A stretch of DNA of 64,000 nucleotides. Origin: Raffaelea ambrosiae (lineage: Eukaryota; Ascomycota; Sordariomycetes; Ophiostomatales; Ophiostomataceae). A program made the position numbers and the translations under genes. The stretch spans positions 310,001 to 374,000 of the forward strand of contig PCDI01000010.1 of the NCBI GenBank assembly GCA_002778195.1, read 5' to 3'. Positions within the stretch are counted from its first letter, which is position 1. Each line of letters starts with the position of its first letter. The notes below the pieces were generated by a model. The model searched no databases and was not told the origin of the DNA. It worked only from the letters and a program-made list of their open reading frames with translations. Of the stretch, positions 33,877-45,686 are shown one piece after another.

Positions 33877-36800
33877 ATGGCGTCCATTTCGAGAATCGTC
33901 AATATCGCCCTGCTTTTGTCTGTCTCTGTTTGCGCCTCAAAGCAGGATGGGCCCCTCGCAGATTTCCCGCTGCCTCCTGCAAGGTTCCGCCCCAGGTTCC
34001 GTTACTGGCTGCCAGATGCAAGAGTCTCGGCGGCCGTGGTAGCCGATGATATTGCCAGCGTAAGTGCCGTGTCGGCCGGCGGAGTGGAGCTGCTTCCATA
34101 CTTCAACTATGGCCACAAGCCTGTCGTGACGGACTGGTCAGTGTATGGATTCGGTACGCCGGCTTTCAATGAGATTTTCAGAGAGGCCCTGCAAGCCAGC
34201 GCCGCGCACGACTTGGTGTTCGACTTCACGCTCGGCCCGAACCAAGGTGCAGGCGTTCCTTCGCCCGCTGAAGATCCAGGTCTTGCCGTGCAGCTTGTCT
34301 GGGGCGCGGCCACAATCAGCGATGGCGAGACCTTTAGCGGAGCGCTTCCCGTTCCAGTGAGCTTGAACTATTCGGCTTACGAGCCCTACATGAACATCCC
34401 CGAAGCATGGGGCGACAACGAACTCGTCGCCGTTGTCGCGGCAGAGATCCTTAGCAGCAGTACTTCGGACGCCTCTGGCTCGACGTACGAGACGGTGTTG
34501 CTGAACGAAACCAGCGTCGCCGATCTGACCAGCCTGGTCAAGAACAACAGCACTCTCGCGTGGACGGCCCCCAAAGCCCAAGGGGGAAATGGCAGCCACA
34601 TCATAATGGGCATCTACCAGCGGTATACGCACCAGCGAGAATGCGTCACAGCGGAGAGCGCAACCACGTGGCTCGGAAATGGCTCCTGGGTTGTGGATCA
34701 TTTTAGCGCTGCTGGTGCTCAGAAAACCACTGGCTTCTGGGACCAGTACGTGCTTGACGACCAGATGAAGAGCCTGCTGGCAAAGACGGGAGAGTACTGT
34801 AAGTCGCCATTGGTAGTGTTCTTCCAGGGCCCAATCGGATCGATACCATACTGACAACGACCAAACCAAAAACAGCATGGGAAGATAGCACGGAGCTAGC
34901 GCCTGCGCTGTACTGGACCCCCGATTTCCTCCAGCGGTTTGAAAGAGCGCGCGGCTACAGCGCTGTGAAGTACCTGCCTGTGCTCTTCCAGGCCCAAGAC
35001 CAGCCCTCGGCTACAACCACGATCACGCCCATGTATTCAACAAACTTCATTTTCGACATGGATGCGCCGGATGGTGGAAAATACGCCGAGGACTACCGCT
35101 TGACCCTGAACGAGGGCTACCAGGAATACCTTGCCCATTACCGGAGCTGGGCAGCTTCTCTTGGTCTGACACATTCGTGCCAGCCAGCGTACAACTTGCC
35201 CCTTGATATGGTATGTACCTCCCCTGCACCTCTCCCCCCGAGACTTTTCTGGCACTGGAATGGATGATCTTGTTTCTTGTTCTTTTCTCACACTGGTGTT
35301 TTTTCCAGTCTGCGGACATACCCTCTGTGGACGCACCAGAACTCGAAACTCTTGCATTTGCCGAATCCATTGATGCCTACCGACAGTTCACAGGTGCGGC
35401 CCATCTTTCTGGGCGCAACACCATCTCGACCGAGTTCGGCGCAGAAGCCATTGATGCGTATTCGATGACTGTGCCCAGTATCCTCAAGCTTTTCCGCGAC
35501 TCCTTTGCGGCTGGCGTCAACAGCTATGTGATTCATGGATATCCATACAGCGGCCCCTACGTCGGGACGACATGGCCGGGGTTCACCACGTTTTGGTTTG
35601 TCTTCACGGAAATGTGGGGACCACGTCAGCCCGTCTGGAGCTATCTCAATGACACGCTTCTGTGGACCGCCAGGAACACGCTCGTGCAAAAGACGGGTGT
35701 TCCCCGAGTAGACCTTGCATTCTATTCGCTCAAACAGCGCTTTGATACCAATGCGGTGTATCCTCTGTCAGACCTAAGCTCCTCAGGTATGTCCTTGGCC
35801 CATCCATCTACTTTTTGTCTGCCGAAAAAGGAATATTCGGGTTAACTGGAGAAAAGGATTTTCCTACGAATACTTGGGGCCAGACAACTTGGCTTCGAGC
35901 GAGGCCACTGTCTCTGGAAAGCTCCTAGCGGCCGATGGTCCGGCATACAAGGCACTGGTGATCTTCAACCAGACCGAAATTTCACCGTCTGCGTCGGCGG
36001 CGCTCGTGAAGTTTGCCGAGGCGGGACTTCCCATCATCATAGTGACGCCGATACCGAACAAGACAATCGGCCGAAACGGGCAAGATGTTGTCGCAAAGAA
36101 CATGGCACAACTGACCAGTGGCCGATACGGCAGTGTCAAGGTTGTGGGTGCTGTCGCTTCCATTGCACAGGCTCTCGCCAACGTCGGCATTGCACCACGA
36201 GCCGCTGTCGCCGCTGTACATGGTGCCAACAAAACAAGCGATGTCTTCTTCGCCTGGCGATCCGATGCCGCTTCCGGACTCGAACTGGTCTACATCCTGA
36301 ATCGGGGAGACGCAGCGACGTTTGAAATCGAATTCGATGTCTCGGCTGACTCCACGCCATACGTTTTGGATGCGTGGACCGGCGAGCAAACCCGTCTTCT
36401 TTCTTATCAGAAAGCCAGCTCCGGAATCAAAGCCAGCATAGCACTGGAGAGCACCCAGTCGACAATTGTTGCATTTGTGTCCAAGTCCACGGGAGACAAT
36501 GCTTCTCTCCACGCAACATCGACCTCGTCAAACATTGCTAGTCTGCTCCTGAACGCAAATAATCAGATGGAAGCTCTCGTCAGCGACAACAATGCGGCCA
36601 CAGTCTCTCTGTCGGATGGAAAAACGGTACAGATTCCAGCTGGGAAGGCGGACTTGGCCCCCTTGACGCTGGGTCCCTGGAATCTGACAATCACGTCTTA
36701 CGCCGCGCCTGACATCCTCAGCAATGACTCCGTAGACGCCAATATTACAAAGATCAGTGTGCCAGACCCGCTGAAGACTCTGCTTCCCTGGACGAACATC

Positions 36801-37205
36801 TCTGGGTTCGAGTCGATCAGTGGCATCGGCACGTACACCACTGCATTCAGTCTGTCTGCCGACACGCGCTCCGAAGCATTCACACTACACTTCACGGGAC
36901 GGGTGCTGAATACCATTCGCGTGTGGCTCAATGGCCAACTCCTCCGCCCTGTCGACCCAGCAGCGCCTGGGGCCGGGATCGACATTTCAGACTATGTGGT
37001 GGGTCTTGAGGGAAGCGAGAATGTCCTGCAAATAGATGCGGCAAGTACGCTATTCAATGCAGTGAAGCTGAGGATCACTGAAATCACTTCCGCCACTGAA
37101 GCACCACAAACCATTGAGGACTACACTGAGGCAGATTGGGCCGAGTTTGGTTTGCTGGGCGAGGTCATTGTGAAGAGATCGAGGAGGGTGGCCGTTGGAC
37201 ACTGA
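33877..37205 (+). CDS. Secreted GH106-like glycoside hydrolase (alpha-L-rhamnosidase type)
   Basis: Four exons, 33877-34798, 34876-35210, 35309-35786 and 35857-37205, give 1027 residues. The N-terminal signal peptide (ISRIVNIALLLSVSVCAS) is followed by the family opening FRPRFRYWLPDARVS, IASVSAVSAGGVELLPYFNY, DWSVYGFGTPAFNEIFREAL and DFTLGPNQGAGVPS. This matches the GH106 pattern, in which these segments form the TIM-barrel start. Later come TISTEFGAEAIDAY and NSYVIHGYPYSGPYVGTTWPG. The C-terminal third has a galactose-binding-like beta-sandwich with FTGRVLNTIRVWLNGQLL. Many NxS/T sequons fit secretion. Characterised GH106 enzymes remove rhamnose from plant rhamnogalacturonan; the specificity here is inference. 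The last intron ends in an AAG acceptor. Confidence 0.8.
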
Positions 37206-37801
37206 GATCGACACGAATTGTCTGTGGATTTCTTTTCGAATTGATTTCTTTATTTTCCACCAACTTTGCATTGGCCCCCTTTTCTTCCTAGCAGGACACT
37301 TTGGGTCACGTTTGATTCCTCCGCATAGTTTATGTAATTTTTCAATGTGCATATAACGAGACTAAGATTGATTCTGGATTTTCTACCTGCAATTCCGGAT
37401 GGTGCTCGCCGCTTTCTGCGAATGCCAAGAACCGTTGTTTCTAAACCACCTGCCGCGGCTTTTTACGCGGACTTTGGCTTTTAAACCCGGCCGCGCCGCC
37501 AATCCGGTCCTCCGAAGACACAGCGCGCCATTCCCCGAGCCCGTTCCGAACCCGTTTTATTTCGTTTTCCCGCACCGAGACGCGTAGGTACGGAGTCGGC
37601 CTGCCAGATATTCTATAGCAATGTGTCCAACCGAGTTGATTGTCTATATGAGATTCCTTGATTTCCACCAATTCGGCACCAGGGCCATGTTTTTCTGAAA
37701 GAAGTCCAAAAAACAGAAGAGGAAAAAACAACTGCAGTCCATCCGAGAACCAAAATACGACTTCCTCTTTTGCCTCGCCGCTGACAAACGCATCCGCGAC
37801 A
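37206..37801. other. Intergenic region, nothing recognised
   Basis: 3' end of the glycosidase gene and promoter of the next transporter. T-rich at 37228-37260. No gene and no clear TATA element are seen. Confidence 0.45.
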
Positions 37802-39446
37802 ATGCCGTCCAATTTTGATCCCGAGGATGGTCACCAGACCGGGCGACCATCGGAGAGCGATACTCCAACGATTCACCCACCACAAGAGACTCAAGTAGAG
37901 AAAGAGGAGGCACCAGCTGCTTCTGTTGTGCTAGTTGACGGTCCCCCAGATGGCGGCTTGGCTGCCTGGTTGGTGGTCTTGGGTGCTTGGTGCACATCGT
38001 TTTGCAGTTTTGGGTGGATGAACAGTAGGTTCTCCGAAACCATCTGTCGACCCCAATTTGTTTGGAAGGCGCTAACATTCCCAGGTATCGGCATTTTCCA
38101 GAACTACTACGAAACGACCCTCCTTCCTGAGTACCCTGCGAGCACAATAGCCTGGATCCCGTCCCTCCAGATCTTTTTCATATCGGCCATGGTATGCTGC
38201 GGAGGGGCCCCAAGCCACAGGAGAAGGAATGCTTCGAGACTAATAAATAAATAGGGGCCAATTGCTGGATACGTCTTTGATAGACGCGGTCCTCGTCAGG
38301 TCATTTTGTTTGGCACCTTTATGCATGTGTTTGGCATCATGATGGCTTCCATCTCCAAGGAATACTACCAGCTCCTCTTGGCCCAGGGAATATGCAGTGC
38401 CATTGGTGCCTCGGCCATCTTCCAGCCTGGTAAGCTGCCGCCAATGCATAGCACTTGTTTCTGGCTATGGTATACTGATGTTTTCTTATTTTTCTTGTTT
38501 TTTGTTTTCCTTATTTTTTGCTAGCGCTTGGTTGTGTCTTTGGGTGGTTCCACCACAAGAGAGCGACAGCCTTGGGCATCGCTTCTACCGGTTCGAGTCT
38601 GGGAGGAGTGATCCTCCCCATCATGGTCACACACCTCATTTCCAAGGTCGGCTATGGCTGGGCCATGCGCATTGTCGGCTTCATCATTCTGTTCTTGCTG
38701 ACCATCGCCAACGTGACTGTCCGGTCGCGGACCAAACCCGCGCCCATCCCCATGACAGGAGCCGACTTTGCCCGCCCATTCCACGAACTCGCCCTTGTCC
38801 TTGTTATAGCGGGATTTGCACTCATGTCGTTTGGCTTCTACGTGCCGATCAATTATCTGGTTGTGGCAGCGACACACGAAGGCATGAATGCCCGGCTAGC
38901 GCAATACCTTGTCGCTATTTTCAACGCTGCGAGGTAACCAAGTCATACTGAAGGACACTCGGGTTTTTTTTTTTTTTTTTTTCAAAGAACAAAAAGCGAA
39001 TTCTGACATTCCCCAGTCTATTTGGCAGAATCGGCGCAGGTATGACAGGGGACAAAGTGGGCAGATACAACACTTTCATCGTTGTCTGTACACTGAGCGG
39101 TATCCTGGCCCTAGCCTTGTGGATTCCAGGAGTCAGCAATGCAGCGATTGTGGTCTTTGCGGCTACGTTCGGTTTCACTTCCGGGGCGTACATTTCACTC
39201 TCACCAGCCCTCGTGGGGCAGATCTCGCCTGTGAAGGAGCTTGGCTACCGAACCGGCATTTTGTTTGCTGCCGGTGCCATCCCCGGTCTTGTGACGAGCC
39301 CCATTGCCGGTGCCATTCTGAGCCGGGAAAACGGATCCTATGTGGGCATGAAGATCTATGCTGCTGTCTGGATACTTCTTGGTGCTGCTACTGTGGCTAT
39401 TGCGCGAGTAATGAAGGCTGGCCCAAAGCCTTGGACCAAGTTCTGA
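37802..39446 (+). CDS. Monocarboxylate-transporter-type MFS protein
   Basis: Five exons, 37802-38024, 38085-38191, 38255-38429, 38525-38933 and 39017-39446, give 447 residues, typical for the fungal MCT family. After a polar N-terminal tail comes the MCT signature DGPPDGGLAAWLVVLGAW (the conserved DGGWGW-like segment in helix 1). Other family features are FGWMNSIGIFQNYYE, GPIAGYVFDRRGPRQV, GWFHHKRATALGIASTGSSLGG, LFGRIGAGMTGDKVGRYN and SPVKELGYRTGI. Twelve hydrophobic segments can be counted. Fungal members carry carboxylates, riboflavin or other small molecules across the plasma membrane; the substrate is not predictable. Its position beside the GH106-like gene suggests but does not prove uptake of a released product. 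Confidence 0.88.
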
Positions 39447-39964
39447 GACAACGACCCACGTGATGTGATACGCGCCAGAACAAATGGAACAGCAAGATGT
39501 ACGAACAGCAAGTCCGCTGTGGTACGTGTCGGTTGATTCTCTCCCTGCGCATCATGGAGCATGAAGAATGAACGAGGCTAGAGGTGCATGGCGGGCATAC
39601 ATATAAATTCATTCTCTTCTCATTCAAAACGTCCTTTCTGATGCGAATTCTCTGTTTCTGCGAACACCACTCTTCGACTTTATCATTGCTTTCTCGTTGT
39701 TGAGAAATGCGCAATACGTCGGAAGTATTCAACAAGATGTTAGATTGGGAAACTGAAAGACTGATATGTCAGGGTTTGAAATGCGCAGCTCTGATTCGTT
39801 CGGCATTCCGGCTTTCGGCGTTACACGGCTTTCGGTCTTGCCCAAGTCCGTTTACTCGCTTCTACGCCGTCTTGATATATGCTCCCCCGCGCCTCCTGTG
39901 CTTGCTTGCCTAACCCCCCCCCCCTGTGTTGGATTATCTAACTGACTGAGGAGACGCGGCGAGT
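39447..39964. other. Intergenic region, nothing recognised
   Basis: 3' end of the MCT-type gene and promoter of the Zn2Cys6 regulator. A C-run lies at about 39915-39924. No gene is seen. Confidence 0.45.
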
Positions 39965-41757
39965 ATGGCGGAAACGCTTCCAGTCGGTCTCGTCGGCTGT
40001 GAAGGACCCCCGTCCGCTGGGCCGCGCCCGCGGCGCCGACGAACCACACGCTCCTGCGTCCAGTGCAGATACCGCAAGGTCAAGTGTGACCGCAACAAGC
40101 CCTGCAGCAACTGTACTATAAGCGAGAGACAGTGCACGTATATGACCCCAGATGGCCAAATCAGAGAAACGGCCATCCCCGCCCGCCACAGTCAACCCAC
40201 CGACTCGGCCGACTGGACGGGAAGCCCGTCGCGGGCCAATCCCCCTTGCTTGCTCCCGAGAACACACCCTCGCATTGGAGGCCAGATCGCAAACCCCAAC
40301 AGTGGACTAGCCAATGGGCTGTCAGCGGCTAGCACGCCCGGAAAGCCAGATGTTGTGCAGAGTGTAGGCGAGCCAGGCCGGATTCAGCCAGTCCAGCCAA
40401 CAGGGACACCGCACGCAGTCGAGGGCCCTGCCCAGTTTACGGACGCCACAGGACGGCTTTCCGAACATCCTTCCCAGCTCGGCATACACGACAACCGGAT
40501 CGCCATTAACAAGACGAGGCTGCTGGGATCGAGCACGTCATGGGCTATGAAGCATGAAGTCTGTAATTAAGGCATGCCACCGTTGGTCTGCAAAAAGACA
40601 ATCTCACTAACACTGTCGCCCCCCTTATTTCTCTTGCCCACAGTTTTCCGAGCTCTTCGGGTTTTTCATGGAAATTGCTGGCCATGGCAACGGCATCCTC
40701 TACCAGTCGCCCGAGGCCAAGGCCATCGTGGCCCAGGCGGCCAGTCTGTCCGCCCAGTGCAAGAGCGTCGCCCGGCGCATCAAGGTCGCCCGCCCGACGC
40801 GCTGCCACACCTGCCTCGAGCCGTGCCGCACCCTGGTCTCGCCGCCGCGGGCCATGGCCGACCGGATGCTGGAACACTACTTTCGGCACTTTGAATCCAC
40901 CCACCGGATCCTGCACATCCCCACGTTCCGCCAGGAATACGAGCGCTACTGGGCGCACCCGGCCGCGGCGCCCAACTGCCTGCGGTTCAAGGTCCTGATG
41001 GCCATCGGCATCGGCTCGAGCGTGTGCGACGACAATGGCCGCGCCGGCGTGAGCGACAAGGAGGCGGACGACGCCGACGTGCGCCAGATGGTGCAGCAGT
41101 GGACGTATGCGGCGCAGTTCTGGCTGGCTGGCCCGCTGGAGAAGGACCGTCTCAACCTCGCCGGGATCCAGGTGTACTGCCTGGTCATCCTGGCGCGCCA
41201 AATCTTCAACCTGGGCGGCGACCTCGTGTGGACGTCCATGGGCGCCGTGGTGCACAGCGCCATGCAGATCGGCCTGCACCGGGACCCGAGCCACCTGCCG
41301 CCCATGCCGGTGCTGCAGGCCGAAGTGCGGCGGCGGCTCTGGGCCACGATCCTGGAGCTGAGCCTGCAGGCGGCGCTCGACTCGGGCATGCCCTGCCGCT
41401 TCGCCTTTGACGAGTACGACACGCAGCCCCCGGCCAACGTCAACGACGACGAGCTCGTCGACGAGTCGCTCGTCACGACGTCGGCCACGGCAGCGGCGGC
41501 ACCACAGCGGACCCACCCCAAGAGCGAGTACACGTCGACGTCCCTGCAGCTGCTCCTGCTGGACTCCCTTCGTCTCCGGTATCGCGTGCTGCAGCTCCTG
41601 AACGGACTCGGCACCGAGGTGTCGTACAACGAGGTGCTCACCCTCAGCAGCGGCCTCGTGGAGGCCTGCCGCACATATACGCACTTTGGAGATTCTTCTG
41701 CGGAGGCTGCTTCTGGCGGTGGTGGCGGTGAGGATACAACGCCAGCGACAATAACAA

Positions 41758-41831
<74 letters not shown>

Positions 41832-42563
41832 CTTCCCACAACCGTCACCCCCTTCCACCGCAACATGCTCGACTACCTCGTGCGCCGCTTCCTGCTGCCG
41901 CTGCACTGTTCCTTCTCGAGCCAAGCCCGCACCAACCCGCTCTTTTACTATTCCCGCCGCGTCAGCCTCGACGCCACCCTCGCGATCATGTCCCCCGAGC
42001 CGGACCCCGGTTTTCGGCGGCTCATAGTGTCCGGCGGCGGCCTGTTCCGCGAAGTGTTCCGGTTTGCGGGCGTCGCCATTGGCAACGAGCTGATCACGCA
42101 GGCGGAGACGCAGCGGGAGGACCGGACGCTGCACCGCAGCGCCGAGTACCGCACGCTCCTGAAAGAGACGATGCAGCGGCTGATTGCTCTGTCGGTGGAG
42201 CGCATCCGGCACGGCGAGACGAACATCAAGACGTACACATTTATGAACATGGTGCTTGCGCAGGCGGAGGCGATCGAGACGGGCGCGAACGTGGAGATCC
42301 GGATTGCAGAGAGCGCGCGGGAGAGCTTTGCGTACTGCCGGGAACTGCTGGAGGAGCAGGCCGGGTCGGCCGTGGTGTCGCTGCCGTGGACGGGGTGCGG
42401 AAACGATACGGGTAGTGGTGGTGGTGGTGGTGACTGCGCTGGTGGTGCGGATGAACAACAGGCCGTTTCCATGGACATGGGGAATTTGGACGTTCTACAG
42501 AACGGGTTTGCCGTCTGGGACTTTGATTTTGGCACGTTGTCACAAGATGCCTGGTATGGGTGA
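39965..42563 (+). CDS. Zn2Cys6 fungal transcription factor
   Basis: Two exons, 39965-40558 and 40644-42563, give 837 residues. The N terminus has a basic patch and a Zn2Cys6 cluster with Cys at 31, 34, 41, 47, 50 and 57 (spacing 2-6-5-2-6; CVQCRYRKVKCDRNKPCSNC). A long low-complexity linker precedes the fungal-specific TF domain: YFRHFESTHRILHIPTFRQ, AIGIGSS, QIGLHRDPSHLPPMPVLQAE, RRRLWATILELSLQ, and DTQPPANVNDDEL. This is the normal architecture and length of a sequence-specific nuclear regulator. The intron has a CACTAAC branch and CAG acceptor but a weak GTCTGT donor, the only one that keeps frame. A Thr-Ala microsatellite interrupts the domain near residue 575. It follows the MCT-type transporter on the same strand and could regulate it. 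Confidence 0.87.
41761..41830 (+). repeat. CAGCAA hexanucleotide microsatellite in coding sequence
   Basis: Nearly 12 perfect copies of cagcaa, read as alternating ACA and GCA codons, encode a Thr-Ala dipeptide run inside the regulator. Length changes in units of six keep the frame. Confidence 0.9.
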
Positions 42564-44504
42564 GAGTAGAAAGAAAAAAAGAAAAGAAAAAAGGCCAGTT
42601 ATTTCATAGGAATTCAAAAGTTTACCTTTGGTTGTAAGGGAGGGTGTCGCAAAAATGAAGCTCTTGGCAGCTGGGTGTGGTGTTAGTTGATTGGGTGGGT
42701 AGACACGTTGAAACAAGAAAAGCACAACGGAGATACACGACGGAACGGAAAGCACACCAAGAGATACAGTTCGTTGGCCCCATTGGCTGGAAATGGACAA
42801 CATCCTGGATGCTGTCTGTGATCATCTTCATGATGTAGGAAGGAGGAGAATTTGTGTTGACTGTCACAAGTTCACCTTCTGTAGTCTGTGTGGACAGTCT
42901 GGTTTTACGAGCTCCGTCGCTTCTCGTTATTCTGCCACGGCCAACGTCGCCAGGAAATGACTGTCAGCAGCTCTTTGTGCCCATCTGACTTCTTGGCCGG
43001 GTGACATCCATGCACGGCAAGTTCGAAGGTGTGTATGTGTGTGTGTGTGTCCCCCGCACAGCACATGCTTCCCGTATTTGGCTTCCCGAGGAGGGGAACG
43101 TGTCTCCTTCACACCCTCTTTTCCCGGCAGAGCCTCCAAAAAATCGAACCCCAACCCTATTTCAGCCACTTTCAATTTTGCCCCGTCAACCCAATGAAAG
43201 AATCAATGGAAATAAGCATAAGACGGCAAATCACGAGTCGAGCTTGGGCGAGGCTCACGCGCGGGGTTGATCATGTGCGAGGGACAACCTCTGATTAGGA
43301 CAGGGCTGAGGATGTAAATATTAGGAAAGGGGGGTAACCAACGATGGCCAAAGTAAATAGAGAGATTTGGGCAGAAAACGCCAGTGATGAACACAGACCC
43401 TGTACATCTGAAAGACACAATCAAAGATGTTGTGAAAACAAATGGAAATCGGCCGGAATATTACCAACTGTATGAACCGATTCATCAAGTGAACTTCGAT
43501 ATTACTTTGGCGATAATACTCATCCTTCCACAAGGCTGCCAATTCTGCCATTGGCAGCCTTAATAATCGGTGGCTTGCCCGTCTAAGTAACAGGGAAGCG
43601 TGCACGCGGAACTGTTTGTTTGATTGGTCGACTTGTTCCGTTTTATGTCATTTCACCATTTGCTAGCTCTGCAAATCTGTGCAAATCTTTTAAAAAATGT
43701 GTGCGGGGGACACGGTGGGCATCCGTCTGGGAGCTCGGTATTTTTTACTTGATTCAGGGATAAACTTCGGCAGGTGATTTATGTACCGTGTTTTATGTAG
43801 GGTGGTTTATGAAGTAATGGCTGACAGTCGCGGCTCTTCTGAATGGCCAGCAAAAGGGGCGAAACGACGAACGTGGGTCCATCTTAGGAAGAGCTGTGGA
43901 CACTTTTGTGGGGAGAGGGATGGAAAGTCGAAAATCGCGGGGAGGGATAACTAATTTGTTGGACATTTTTAAGGCTTGGCTGCCCCTCGATAAGAGCACC
44001 CAGAAACCTGTTCACAAGACCTCCTCTGCCCGAGCTTCACATGTCACCATGGATGTCACCAGTCGCCACTTTCTTTGCTGTCCAGTTCCTCTCTGTATTT
44101 ACACTAACACAAGAAAATTATAATTGAACAATCAAAAAAAAAGAAATAGCAATTGTAAAAAAAAAAAATTTATCGAAATCTTTCTGCCCAGTTTTGTCCA
44201 TTATCCATCAATCGGTTGCCGGTCTCATCTTAACTCTAGATCGTCTTTATGCCGGTTTTTCTTCTTTCGCGTCTATTTCTCCTGGTTGAAACCCAGTTTC
44301 TTGTCATTTCTATCGGTCTCAGTCGAGAATATAATCTTAGAGGGAAATGTTTTTGGTCCGGATTGCATTCCCCGCGGTCTAGTTGCGTAGCCATAATGAA
44401 GCATAGCTGGGAGGCAAGCAAAAGAGTTTCGTTGAAAAAAAAAAACACGTATCGCTTCGAGGAAAATCAAGCACGCACGGAAAGAGGAGTACACTTAAAA
44501 CTGT
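42564..44504. other. Intergenic region between convergent genes
   Basis: 1.9 kb between the Zn2Cys6 gene (+) and cytochrome c peroxidase (-). A-runs at about 44133-44168 and 44432-44444 may belong to the peroxidase 3' end. A short TG dinucleotide run lies at 43029-43050. No gene is seen. Confidence 0.45.
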
Positions 44505-45686
44505 TTACTGCTCATCCAGGGTCTTGAAGGTCCAGGTGGGGGTATCAGGAGAGAAGGGAACGCCGTTCTCGAACAGCTTGACAAGGGCCTGCTTGAAGTC
44601 GTGGAAGAAGGCTTCGTTGCTGGCAGCATACTTCTCAACCCAGGGGCGGAAGCCCTTGTCGCTGACAAAGACGTACTCGGCCGGCAGCATCATCAGGGAC
44701 TTGGTCTCGCGGTCCTGGTACTGCTTGGGGCCGTCCCACTTACGGACGTCCCACTTGCTGTTGAGCAGAAGGTTGTAGTAGTCGTTGGTCAAGACGGTGG
44801 GCGAAAAGGTCCACGGTCCGTCGAAGCCGCTGTTCTGAGTGTGGCAGCGACCCAGGGCGTGGGCACCGGTCAGAGCCACAATCTCCTGGTCGTTGAAGCC
44901 CATGCGGTAGAAGATGTTGCGGACGTGGTCGGCGCCCTGGGAGGCATCCGGCAGGCGGCCATCAGGCGTGCAGGCAGAAAAGTCCTTGTCGGTGCGGCCG
45001 GCACGGTAGGGAATCTGGGGGCCCAGCATCTCCTGGACAGCGCAGACACCGCCGAGAATCCACAGGTCCGAGTAGCTGATCCAGGGGAACTTCTCTTGGA
45101 AGGGTGTCAGCAATTGAAGAGACTGACCACCAAAACGAAAGCGTCGAACAGTAGCAAACGGGGAAAACTCACGGTGAATAGGCTCCAGGAAGTTGCGGGC
45201 GTTGATCAGACCGGCGTTGGCGCCGTGCTGGCTCTCGGGGGCAAAGCGCATGGTGGCGCCGTTGCTGCCGCCCGTATTGGAGTCCTTGTCGTAGGTGCCG
45301 CTGGCGTGCCAGGCCAGACGCAGCAGGACGGGGCCGTAGCTGCCATCGTCGTACTCGTCATGTTCCTGCAGCTGCTTGGCAATCTCGTTGTAGACATCCT
45401 GGTAGTCCTTCTGCGTGGGCTTGAAGTTGGCCGGAGAGACCGCGCCGCCCTGGGTGTAGAAGAAGGCGGCACCGGCACCGATGGCGGCGGCACCAGCCCA
45501 CAGCCAGATGGAGCTCGAGGACTGCTTGGGCGCCTCGGACGAATAGTGACGGCGGCCGGCGTTGGCGCCCTGGCGGAAGGCGGAGCGCGACGAGTTGCCC
45601 AGAGCGGAGCTGGTGAAGAAAGCGCCGCGACGGGGAGCTGTGCGGGTGGCTGCGCGCAGCAGCTGGCGGGAAGCAGCAGAAGCCAT
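44505..45686 (-). CDS. CCP1: Cytochrome c peroxidase, mitochondrial
   Basis: Two exons, 45686-45173 and 45094-44505, give 367 residues. The intron of 78 nt is in phase and has no stop, so the frame stays open without splicing. GTGAGT, a CTGAC branch and the fact that removal restores the continuous peroxidase segment EPIHQKFPWISYSDLW show it is real. The N terminus is an Arg-rich mitochondrial presequence followed by a membrane segment (SIWLWAGAAAIGAGAAFFY), as in the yeast protein sorted through the inner membrane. Catalytic residues are visible: distal LRLAWHASG (Arg, Trp, His), proximal His in TGAHALGRCH, and the radical Trp in GFDGPWTFSP. It reduces H2O2 with electrons from cytochrome c in the intermembrane space. 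Confidence 0.96.
   Translation of the reverse strand: MASAASRQLLRAATRTAPRRGAFFTSSALGNSSRSAFRQGANAGRRHYSSEAPKQSSSSIWLWAGAAAIGAGAAFFYTQGGAVSPANFKPTQKDYQDVYNEIAKQLQEHDEYDDGSYGPVLLRLAWHASGTYDKDSNTGGSNGATMRFAPESQHGANAGLINARNFLEPIHREFSPFATVRRFRFGGQSLQLLTPFQEKFPWISYSDLWILGGVCAVQEMLGPQIPYRAGRTDKDFSACTPDGRLPDASQGADHVRNIFYRMGFNDQEIVALTGAHALGRCHTQNSGFDGPWTFSPTVLTNDYYNLLLNSKWDVRKWDGPKQYQDRETKSLMMLPAEYVFVSDKGFRPWVEKYAASNEAFFHDFKQALVKLFENGVPFSPDTPTWTFKTLDEQ

Noticed and set aside
40545..42458. A 637-codon minus-strand frame with a poly-Cys run
   Set aside because: The Cys run is the antisense reading of the cagcaa microsatellite; no start or motif.
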